Made by a program: the position numbers and the translations under genes
Part shown: one piece after another, positions 1-5,438 of the stretch
How positions within the stretch are numbered: the stretch's first letter is position 1
How the letters are laid out: each line of letters opens with the position of its first letter
Notes under the pieces: model-generated
What the model was told of the DNA's origin: nothing
Database searches by the model: none
Seen by the model: only the letters and a program-made list of their open reading frames with translations
NCBI GenBank assembly: GCA_002331465.1
Contig: DCYM01000121.1
Coordinates: 1 to 6,631 of the forward strand
Source of the DNA: Candidatus Neomicrothrix sp. UBA2110
Lineage (GTDB): Bacteria > Actinomycetota > Acidimicrobiia > Acidimicrobiales > Poriferisodalaceae
Direction: 5' to 3'
Length of the DNA stretch: 6,631 nucleotides

Positions 1-22
1 TTGTCCTTGGCTTTCATAGCCG

Positions 23-53
23 CTGTTAGGTCGGCTCGGATTTGCCCTAACAG
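23..53. repeat. 8-bp inverted repeat spanning the dioxygenase stop codon
   Basis: CTGTTAGG (23-30) and CCTAACAG (46-53) are perfect reverse complements with a 15-base loop. The right arm includes the dioxygenase stop codon. A smaller hairpin, GGCT/AGCC around TTCAT (9-21), follows directly. There is no T-run after either stem in the minus direction, so a classic intrinsic terminator is not supported. A role in transcript 3'-end formation or stability is possible. Confidence 0.4.
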
Positions 54-973
54 GCCCATGTGCCTGTTGGATGTCGTTCAACATCGTCGCTAGGGATCGC
101 GTCGATCCGGTGGTTCATGGCTAATTCTGAGGCGGGCTCGCCCGCTATCCTTGTGTGCCACATGCGCCGCGGTTCAGTCATATCGAAAGGCGTTCCGCGA
201 TGTTGTAGCCGTCGGTTATCCCACAAAACGGCATCGCCCACTTCCCATTCATGGTGATACACGCGAGGTGGTTGACAAGCCCATTCGTTGAGGTCGTCGA
301 GAAGTGATTCGGACTCAGCGGGGTCCATACCCACGATGTCGTGGGCGTGGCGACCGATCAAGAGACTTGGCCGCCCTGTAATTGGGTGAACCTTTACGAG
401 TGGCCGAAGTGAGATCTCCATGTCGTGATAGCCATAAAGGTTGTATGTGCCATCTTCGTTGAGCTTGTTGGGGAGATTTCCAGCCCGTCCCTGGCTGTAA
501 AACAGCGAGTGGTGCGCCTGGAGGTCCGAAATACGTTCGCGGGTTTCGTCATCGAGTTCGTCGTATGCCGATCGCATGTCAGCCCAACCTGTAGCCGCAC
601 CTGAACTGGGGACGATCTCGGCAGTGAACACCGCCCCCTTGGCCTGCATTGGCATGTAGGTGCTGTCGATGTGCCAACTTTCGTTACCTCTCAACGACTT
701 GACGACTTCATCGTCGGTCTCGTGATGCACTTTGCCGTCTTTACCAATGTTTGAGATAGCAGCGCGGGGAAACTCCAGGTCCCCGAATCGGCGGGCGAAA
801 ACATCTTGTCCTTCGGCACTTAGAAACGCACCGGGGAAGATCAATAGGGCGCGATCCATCCAGAGTTCGTGTAGTTGGTGCCATGTGGAATCATCTAATT
901 CTTCAAGGTCGATTTCTGTGACCACTGAACCAAATGTCGCTTCTTTGAGGTGCTCCACTTTCATTGTTGTCAT
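47..973 (-). CDS. TauD/TfdA-family Fe(II)/2-oxoglutarate-dependent dioxygenase
   Basis: Cytoplasmic non-heme iron oxygenase of 308 residues, near the usual family length of 280-310. It would couple oxidative decarboxylation of 2-oxoglutarate to hydroxylation, and often cleavage, of a small organic acid. Visible motifs: the iron-binding WHIDSTYM gives His101 and Asp103; Thr128 follows after 24 residues; the distal iron ligand is His258 in LQHRGTPF; Arg269/Arg270, 10-11 residues later, fit the 2-oxoglutarate-binding arginine. This satisfies the family signature HxD-x(23-26)-T/S-x(114-183)-H-x(10-13)-R. The substrate (taurine, a phenoxyalkanoate, an alkyl sulfate or other) cannot be read from sequence. 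The start at 973 is chosen because homology begins there and GAAGGA lies just upstream, though only 3 bases away; ATG at 964, three codons in, has a 12-base gap and is a real alternative. The frame stays open to 1189, but that arginine/serine-rich extension lies antisense to the Nudix gene. It is divergent from the Nudix gene and nothing adjacent indicates a pathway. Confidence 0.93.
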   Translation of the reverse strand: MTTMKVEHLKEATFGSVVTEIDLEELDDSTWHQLHELWMDRALLIFPGAFLSAEGQDVFARRFGDLEFPRAAISNIGKDGKVHHETDDEVVKSLRGNESWHIDSTYMPMQAKGAVFTAEIVPSSGAATGWADMRSAYDELDDETRERISDLQAHHSLFYSQGRAGNLPNKLNEDGTYNLYGYHDMEISLRPLVKVHPITGRPSLLIGRHAHDIVGMDPAESESLLDDLNEWACQPPRVYHHEWEVGDAVLWDNRRLQHRGTPFDMTEPRRMWHTRIAGEPASELAMNHRIDAIPSDDVERHPTGTWAC

Positions 974-1013
974 GGGTCCTTCTCGGTGACGATATCTCAA
1001 GCGTAGCGAGCCC
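974..1013. promoter_or_regulatory. Divergent dioxygenase/Nudix intergenic region
   Basis: About 40 bases separate the two chosen start codons, so promoters for both genes must overlap each other or reach into the opposite coding sequence. On the minus strand GAAGGA (977-982) is the likely ribosome site of the dioxygenase, unusually close to its ATG. The hexamer TATCGT (minus strand, 989-994) fits a loose -10 pattern TANNNT but has no convincing -35 partner. No plus-strand promoter is recognisable, which leaves the Nudix start in doubt. Confidence 0.35.
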
Positions 1014-1799
1014 ATGACGGGCCGTGCTGTGCGCGAGACTGCTCGCGTGACTAGCGAAGTTCTGTTCGATCTTTCATTGCGCCGACGCTTGCGTTCGAAC
1101 CTAGACCGGCACCAGGTTCGTGAGCATTCAGACGAAGGTTTAGCTCGGGCTGCCGTTTGCGTAGTTGTGCTTGATAGTGACGCCCTCATTCACGGGGTTG
1201 ACCCCCTGGCGAGTGGCGAGTCGACGTCCGATCGTAAACGGTTGTTGGCTGAGATCCCTGGGAGTACAAATGATGTCGAATTAACCGGAAGTGTTGAAGG
1301 CACTGCAGGTGGTGCCTCAGTTTTGCTTACTCGGCGGGGGTCGAGGCTTAAGGACCATCCGGGGCAATGGGCTCTTCCCGGAGGGCGCGTTGATTCCGGA
1401 GAGACTCCTCTTCAAGCCGCCATGCGTGAAGCCTCCGAAGAAGTCGGCTTAAATTTGACTTCCGACAACCTGCTTGGCCAATTGGATGATTACCCCACCC
1501 GTTCGGGTTACGTCATCAGCCCGTTTGTCTTTTGGATCGATGGTGATCTCGAGCCGGTGGCAAATCCTGCGGAGGTAGCGTCGATTCATCGAATTTCTAT
1601 TCGAGAGTTAACGCGACCAGACTCACCACGTTTCGTGAAGATTCCCGAAAGTGACCGCCCTGTCGTACAACTACCGATCGGAGGAGATTTGATTCATGCC
1701 CCTACGGGAGCGGTGCTGTACCAGTTCAGGGCAGTCGCTTTCGATGGGAATAGCATCCGCGTCGATGAATTGGAGCAACCGGTTTTTGCCTGGCGCTGA
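1014..1799 (+). CDS. Nudix hydrolase, CoA diphosphatase-like
   Basis: Predicted Mg-dependent pyrophosphohydrolase acting on a nucleoside-diphosphate-linked compound. The Nudix box is intact: Gly124, Glu130, then REASEEVGL at 138-146, matching G-x5-E-x7-REUxEExGU. Just before it, LLTRRGSRLKDHPGQWALPGG (split as LLTRR at 104-108 and GSRLKDHPGQWALPGG at 109-124) resembles the extra signature of CoA pyrophosphatases (NudL, NUDT7/8), which hydrolyse CoA and acyl-CoA to phosphopantetheine forms and 3',5'-ADP. The match is not perfect, so other substrates remain possible. The N-terminal LRRRLRSNL helix also fits the CoA-diphosphatase group. The region between the first strand (AAVCVVVLD, 46-54) and LLTRR holds an insert of roughly 45 residues. 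Length is 261 aa. The start is uncertain: ATG 1014 has no clear ribosome site, and GTG 1047 (codon 12) is an alternative that would still keep the N-terminal helix. It is convergent with the FAD oxidoreductase, 22 bases apart. Confidence 0.92.
   Translation: MTGRAVRETARVTSEVLFDLSLRRRLRSNLDRHQVREHSDEGLARAAVCVVVLDSDALIHGVDPLASGESTSDRKRLLAEIPGSTNDVELTGSVEGTAGGASVLLTRRGSRLKDHPGQWALPGGRVDSGETPLQAAMREASEEVGLNLTSDNLLGQLDDYPTRSGYVISPFVFWIDGDLEPVANPAEVASIHRISIRELTRPDSPRFVKIPESDRPVVQLPIGGDLIHAPTGAVLYQFRAVAFDGNSIRVDELEQPVFAWR
1032..1047. repeat. Perfect 6-bp inverted repeat at the 5' end of the Nudix gene
   Basis: CGCGAG (1032-1037) and CTCGCG (1042-1047) are exact reverse complements separated by ACTG; two further G-T pairs could extend the stem in RNA. 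It lies inside the first codons if translation starts at 1014, or immediately before and into the start if GTG 1047 is used. It could be an operator half-site pair, an mRNA hairpin or chance in a GC-rich stretch. Confidence 0.4.
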
Positions 1800-1821
1800 G
1801 GCCGTAAATTGGACCGCTCAT

Positions 1822-3126
1822 TCAGCCATGCACTGACATCGATGATTCCGGATTGATGGTTCGGTTACGACGAAAGTTGCCCATGTCGATATTAAGACCC
1901 GTGTGAGGACCGGTGACCGACACCGGATCTGAATCGTGGTCTCGACCGTTTTCGACGGCGTCTATGAGTTCAGACATGCAATGCCCAGCGATCGCCGCAT
2001 TCTTAAACTGGTTGCCGCTCGTTCCAATAGCTACGTAGAACCCATCAACACAAGTTCGGTCATAGATTGGTATCCAGTCATCGGAAACGTCGTATACCCC
2101 GACGATTCCCCGCCTCTGGTGAGGAATGCCTACTGCGGGTAGCCGGCGGTTTAGGCGCAAAACCTGCGCCTCCCACTGCTGGATGTCTATTTGCCCTTCG
2201 TAGTCAGGGTCCACCCAATGCAGGGGATCGCAATCGGGTTCGGTGCTTCCCACCAAAACGTTGTCGCCCAAATCCGGTCTCACGTAAATGCCGTTGTCGT
2301 CGTCTGCGATGCTGAATCCCCGGTTTTCGAAATCAAGTTCGACTGGGATAGGCACATGATGGACTTCTTGGCGAAGAGGGGTTGTTCGTATCGACATATC
2401 GTCCAACGCTCCGGCCATTTCGTTGACGAATCGACTGTGGGGTCCTGCGGCGTTGACCACAACTGGAGTCGAGATGAAGCTTCCGTCGCCTAAGCCAACA
2501 CCAGTGACTTTGCCATCGCTTCGCGTAATCGCAGTGACTTCGGTTTTGAAGCGAAATTCACAACCCAGCGTCGCTGCCGCGAGATAAAGGTTGCCTGCCG
2601 CCAGTTGTGGGTCGCTTACGTAGCCGGCTTCTGGTGTAAAAAGTCCTCCTTCGAGGAGCTCACTGGGTTCCTTCCAAAATTCGTTGTCGTCAGGTCGTTT
2701 GGGAGGCCCAAATTTGTGGAGATCGAGCTCAGGCAGGTGAAATTCGAATGCTTCGAGATCCCAGTCTTCGTAGGGAATCCCGATTGAGTCAAAGTGTGGC
2801 ACCACTTTGAGGTGGTGCCCTCCGACAGTTTTAAGAGTCACCATTCCACATTGTCGAAACTTTGCGAGATCGGCGCCATTAGGCAACTGAAGATGGTCCG
2901 CCCAGTTCTCCCAGTAACGCAACCCTTCATATGACATGGCAACACCTGGGTACGTGGAATAGGTAAAGCGAACAATTGCCGAGGAAAAGCTCGTAGAACC
3001 CATCCCGGCGCCACCATTGCGATCAATCGTGAGTGTGCGCATTCCTCGTCGTGCAAGTTCATAGGTGATCGACGATCCGATAACTCCTGAACCGATCACT
3101 ACAGCGTCATAGGTTTTCCCAGACAT
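1822..3126 (-). CDS. FAD-dependent oxidoreductase of the DAO (sarcosine/glycine/proline oxidase-like) family
   Basis: Flavoprotein of 434 residues, predicted to oxidise the C-N bond of an amino acid or secondary/N-methyl amine. The N-terminal Rossmann strand YDAVVIGSGVIGSS gives the FAD dinucleotide motif Gly12-x-Gly14-x2-Gly17, with Asp35 ending the second strand to bind ribose. VVNAAGPHS (223-231) and the C-terminal DGFYVAIGTSGNQFKNA (361-377) are the conserved FAD-contacting segments of DAO enzymes. No cysteine sits where monomeric sarcosine oxidase attaches FAD covalently, so FAD is probably non-covalent, or the enzyme is a dehydrogenase rather than an oxidase. No signal peptide or membrane segment is seen. 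A tail of about 45 residues follows the core and ends in NPESSMSVHG. The start at 3126 is supported by GGGAG nine bases upstream. It is the second gene after the prolidase, 42 bases downstream on the same strand, so co-transcription is likely. The substrate is inferred only from this neighbour. Confidence 0.9.
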   Translation of the reverse strand: MSGKTYDAVVIGSGVIGSSITYELARRGMRTLTIDRNGGAGMGSTSFSSAIVRFTYSTYPGVAMSYEGLRYWENWADHLQLPNGADLAKFRQCGMVTLKTVGGHHLKVVPHFDSIGIPYEDWDLEAFEFHLPELDLHKFGPPKRPDDNEFWKEPSELLEGGLFTPEAGYVSDPQLAAGNLYLAAATLGCEFRFKTEVTAITRSDGKVTGVGLGDGSFISTPVVVNAAGPHSRFVNEMAGALDDMSIRTTPLRQEVHHVPIPVELDFENRGFSIADDDNGIYVRPDLGDNVLVGSTEPDCDPLHWVDPDYEGQIDIQQWEAQVLRLNRRLPAVGIPHQRRGIVGVYDVSDDWIPIYDRTCVDGFYVAIGTSGNQFKNAAIAGHCMSELIDAVENGRDHDSDPVSVTGPHTGLNIDMGNFRRNRTINPESSMSVHG

Positions 3127-3135
3127 CGTGACAGT

Positions 3136-3140
3136 CTCCC
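3136..3140 (-). promoter_or_regulatory. Ribosome binding site of the FAD oxidoreductase
   Basis: On the minus strand GGGAG stands nine bases before the ATG at 3126. It fixes the start of this gene and shows that it has its own ribosome entry within the 42-base gap after the prolidase, as expected for a downstream operon gene. Confidence 0.6.
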
Positions 3141-3151
3141 ACCTATTAGCT

Positions 3152-3175
3152 GGATGATCGACGGATCTTCATCCG
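3152..3175. repeat. Overlapping short inverted repeats between prolidase and oxidoreductase genes
   Basis: Two mutually exclusive small stems occur at the prolidase stop codon: CGGAT (3162-3166) with ATCCG (3171-3175) around a four-base loop, and GGATGA (3152-3157) with TCATCC (3169-3174) around eleven bases. No T-tract follows on the minus strand, so they do not look like a terminator. An intercistronic hairpin affecting stability is possible, as is chance. Confidence 0.3.
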
Positions 3176-4452
3176 ATTCGAAGAGGCTTCGCGATAGCTC
3201 CGCTCAGTACTTCCGGCTCATCATTAGTGACGTGAACATCATCTTCGATTCTGATTCCGCCAAAACCTCGCAGGGGATCAACTGCGTCCCACACCACTTC
3301 CGCTTCGAATTGTTCACGCACTGAAGGGTCAGCAAGGATTGCTTCGATGAAGTAGACCCCGGGTTCGACGCTGGTGATCATCCCAGCTTCGAGGGTTCTG
3401 TCCGTGCGCAGGTATCGCGACTGAGGGTGGGAACCAGGCTCTCGTCCTGGCGGGTAACCGCCAGCGTCGTGCACAGTGAGCCCAATAAGGTGACCGAGTC
3501 CATGGGGATAGAAAAGGGCTACCGCGCCCGAGGCGACCAACGCATCCACTTCACCACGCAAGATCCCAAGCTCGACGAGGCCTGAACCAATTACCCGAGC
3601 CGAGTCGAGGTGCACTTCGCGCCACTCCTCACCCGGCCGACAGCGGTCGATTGCTAATTCTTGAGCGCGAAACACTACCTCCCAGAGAAAGGACTGAACG
3701 TCGGTGGGTTCGTCACCCACCACCATGGTGCGGGTGACGTCGCTGGCGTATCCACCAAACTCACCTCCCGCGTCAATGAGCAGCAGTTCGCCCTTCTGGA
3801 TGGTGCGGGTGGTCGGATTCAAACTGTCATCTTGCCCGTAGACGTAGTGGAGGTAGGCGCCGTTCGGTCCGCTAGCGACAATGCTCGGATACGCGGTTCG
3901 TACCGCTCCCGCGCGAAAGAACTCCGCCTCGATGGCAATCTGAACCTCTCGCTCGGTCATACCCGCGCAGGCGTTTTCATAAACCCAAGAAAACCCTGCT
4001 TCGCTCGTCGCGGCAGCAGATCTCAAAGCCGAAAGTTCAAGCTCATCCTTTTGGAGTCGGATCTCGGCAATTCCCAATTGAATTTTTCTGTCATCCCAGG
4101 CCTCAATGAGCGGCTGCCGTTCGCGACCGCCGAGCCAGTCGTCGAGGTCATCTACTGGCAACCCGATCTCATTTGCGGGTTGATGCCACACCATCTCATC
4201 CGCTGTGGATCGAGGACCAAATAGCTGCCATTGCCGGGCCTTCGCGTCATACGCCAAAACCGATTCTGGTACGCCATACCCAGCGAGATAGGCGAAGTCG
4301 GGGTGCGGTCGAAATTCATGGTGGAGATCGCTTCCCGCTATTGACAATGCTTGCCCCGAACGAACCAATACAACTTCATGTTCGAGATTCCACTGCTCAA
4401 CCACAAGTTGACGACGGCGTTCGATTGCTGCTTGACGGTCGCTGTTGGCCAT
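3169..4452 (-). CDS. M24 metallopeptidase, prolidase-type (Xaa-Pro dipeptidase)
   Basis: Cytosolic dinuclear-metal peptidase of 427 residues that should cleave the bond before proline in Xaa-Pro dipeptides or short peptides. Residues about 1-120 form the aminopeptidase-P N-terminal domain (HHEFRPHPDFAYLAGYG at 44-60). The pita-bread catalytic domain keeps all five metal ligands: Asp227 (LLIDAGG), Asp238 (YASDVTRT), His321 (HGLGHLIG), Glu363 (SVEPGVYF) and Glu403 (GIRIEDD). Supporting His202 (YLHYVYG) and His328 (TVHDAGG) are also present. The VHDAGGYPPG segment, the LRT..LEAGM block and YFIEAILADP resemble prolidases such as E. coli PepQ and human PEPD more than aminopeptidase P, but an Xaa-Pro aminopeptidase is not excluded. 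Creatinase and DMSP-lyase (DddP) roles are less likely because the metallopeptidase ligand set and prolidase blocks are intact. ATG 4452 lacks a ribosome site, but a -10-like hexamer stands six bases upstream, suggesting a leaderless message. It probably leads a two-gene unit with the FAD oxidoreductase. Confidence 0.92.
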   Translation of the reverse strand: MANSDRQAAIERRRQLVVEQWNLEHEVVLVRSGQALSIAGSDLHHEFRPHPDFAYLAGYGVPESVLAYDAKARQWQLFGPRSTADEMVWHQPANEIGLPVDDLDDWLGGRERQPLIEAWDDRKIQLGIAEIRLQKDELELSALRSAAATSEAGFSWVYENACAGMTEREVQIAIEAEFFRAGAVRTAYPSIVASGPNGAYLHYVYGQDDSLNPTTRTIQKGELLLIDAGGEFGGYASDVTRTMVVGDEPTDVQSFLWEVVFRAQELAIDRCRPGEEWREVHLDSARVIGSGLVELGILRGEVDALVASGAVALFYPHGLGHLIGLTVHDAGGYPPGREPGSHPQSRYLRTDRTLEAGMITSVEPGVYFIEAILADPSVREQFEAEVVWDAVDPLRGFGGIRIEDDVHVTNDEPEVLSGAIAKPLRIG

Positions 4453-4458
4453 AGAGCG

Positions 4459-4464
4459 AATCTA
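4459..4464 (-). promoter_or_regulatory. Candidate -10 element for a leaderless prolidase transcript
   Basis: On the minus strand TAGATT matches the TANNNT -10 pattern and ends exactly six bases before the prolidase ATG at 4452. Transcription would then begin at or next to the A of the start codon. This spacing is the common hallmark of leaderless genes in Actinobacteria, and it agrees with the absence of a Shine-Dalgarno sequence. The -35 region is weak. Confidence 0.5.
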
Positions 4465-4493
4465 CTAGGGCGACAGTGATTGACTCATCGTGT

Positions 4494-4499
4494 CATTGT
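4494..4499 (+). promoter_or_regulatory. Weak candidate -10 element for the SDR gene
   Basis: CATTGT keeps the second-position A and last T of the -10 consensus and stands six bases before ATG 4506, the same geometry as on the opposite strand for the prolidase. No ribosome site precedes ATG 4506. The match is poor at the first base, and the alternative GTG start at 4476 with AGGG upstream would make it irrelevant. Confidence 0.25.
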
Positions 4500-4505
4500 G
4501 TTCTT

Positions 4506-5438
4506 ATGAGTACTTTGATTACTGGTGGCACCGGGTTTATTGGAGCTGAAATTGCTCGAATGCTTGTCGCGAGCGACGAGGACGTCCATGTTGCGCATAG
4601 GTCGGGGAATCTTGGTCGACTTGAAGGCATAGCGGACCGTGTCCAACTTCATCAATTCGACCTGTCAGTTCCGGGTAGCGCGTCAGCGCTCTTGTCTGAA
4701 GTTGCTCCTGATCGGCTCTTTCATTTCGGTGCCATTCTTACTGCTCCCGGGGAGGACGACCCACAAGCGTTGCTGCAAGCCAACGCTGTGGGCTTCATTG
4801 AAATCATTGAGGCGGCGCGGTTGGCCGGAACCAGGCAGATGATTTTTGCGAGTTCCATCGGAACGTATGGTCGCGACACCGGTGGAGGCATCATCAATGA
4901 CTTGACTCTCCAGCGACCCGGAAGCGTCTATGGGGTCACAAAAGTCTTGGGTGAAAACCTCGGCGCCTATTATCGGCAAAAATACGGGTTGGATTTTCGA
5001 GGTTTGCGGTACCCCTCCATCGTGGGACCTGGAGTCACTACCTGGAGTGTGGCTCAATACACCAGTTGGATGATTGAAAAACCGGCTTTAGGGGAACCGT
5101 TCGATGTATGGGTACCGCCCGAAGCGGTGGTGGCGGTTCTCCATTACCAGGACGCTGCTCGAGCAGCTATCGAGTTGTCTGATGCGTCAAGTGACGCTGT
5201 TAGATCAATTAATTACCTTGTTGACGGCGTTCAACCCACGCCTACCGCCGGTGAATTAGCTGATGTGGTTCGCTCGCGAATCCCTGACGCCGAGATCAAT
5301 TTCTCTGCACCCGCGGACGCTATTGCTGGTTCAGTCCGAATAGACGACAGCGCAGCGCGCGATGAGTGGGGCTGGCGACCGAGCTTTGATACCGAGGGCA
5401 TGGTCGATGCCGTTATCGCCGAGGCGACTGGCTCTTAA
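4506..5438 (+). CDS. NAD(P)-dependent extended SDR, L-threonine 3-dehydrogenase/epimerase-like
   Basis: Extended short-chain dehydrogenase of 310 residues. TGGTGFIG (6-13) is the GxxGxxG nucleotide-binding motif; FASSIGTYG carries the catalytic Ser near 117; YGVTK gives Tyr142 and Lys146. Overall layout follows SDR-type L-threonine 3-dehydrogenase: FHFGAILTAPGE, YGVTKVLGENLGAYY, FRGLRYPSIV and the C-terminal DDSAARDEWGW all have counterparts there. Two parts differ from the TDHs I recall: the loop after the RYP motif reads GPGVTTWSVAQY instead of a GGGTTDYA-like sequence, and HRSG follows strand 2 where NAD-dependent enzymes carry an acidic residue, hinting at NADP. The substrate is therefore open: threonine, another hydroxy acid or a nucleotide sugar. 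The start at ATG 4506 places the motif at the usual distance from the N-terminus; an in-frame GTG at 4476 with AGGG five bases upstream would add ten atypical residues. The stop overlaps that of the convergent acyl-CoA dehydrogenase. Confidence 0.9.
   Translation: MSTLITGGTGFIGAEIARMLVASDEDVHVAHRSGNLGRLEGIADRVQLHQFDLSVPGSASALLSEVAPDRLFHFGAILTAPGEDDPQALLQANAVGFIEIIEAARLAGTRQMIFASSIGTYGRDTGGGIINDLTLQRPGSVYGVTKVLGENLGAYYRQKYGLDFRGLRYPSIVGPGVTTWSVAQYTSWMIEKPALGEPFDVWVPPEAVVAVLHYQDAARAAIELSDASSDAVRSINYLVDGVQPTPTAGELADVVRSRIPDAEINFSAPADAIAGSVRIDDSAARDEWGWRPSFDTEGMVDAVIAEATGS

Noticed and set aside
1..17. Possible start of a downstream minus-strand gene (ATG at 17, reading MKAKD)
   Set aside because: Only five codons are visible, with no ribosome site; too little to call a gene.
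974..1189. 72-residue N-terminal extension of the dioxygenase frame
   Set aside because: It is rich in Arg, Ser and Thr, unlike any dioxygenase domain, lies antisense to the Nudix gene, and dioxygenase homology with a ribosome site begins at 973.
1800..1821. Bidirectional terminator between the Nudix and oxidoreductase genes
   Set aside because: The 22-base gap has no convincing stem or T-run.
3661..4224. 187-residue plus-strand open frame opposite the prolidase
   Set aside because: No recognisable motif, low-complexity shadow-type composition, fully antisense to a gene with intact catalytic residues.
3169..4452. Creatinase feeding a sarcosine oxidase
   Set aside because: Creatine breakdown by a creatinase plus sarcosine oxidase would fit the neighbour, but creatinases lack the metal-ligand set and this protein keeps all five ligands and prolidase-specific blocks.
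4480..4485. TTGACT as a -35 box for the SDR
   Set aside because: Only eight bases separate it from the -10-like hexamer that fits the start; a correctly spaced -10 would fall on the start codon itself.
4476..4505. GTG start for the SDR with AGGG five bases upstream
   Set aside because: It would add MIDSSCHCVL ahead of the usual N-terminus; SDRs of this type normally begin two to four residues before the glycine motif. Kept as an alternative, not as the call.
4683..5057. 124-residue minus-strand open frame opposite the SDR
   Set aside because: Lies across the conserved SDR core including YGVTK; no domain or ribosome site is evident.
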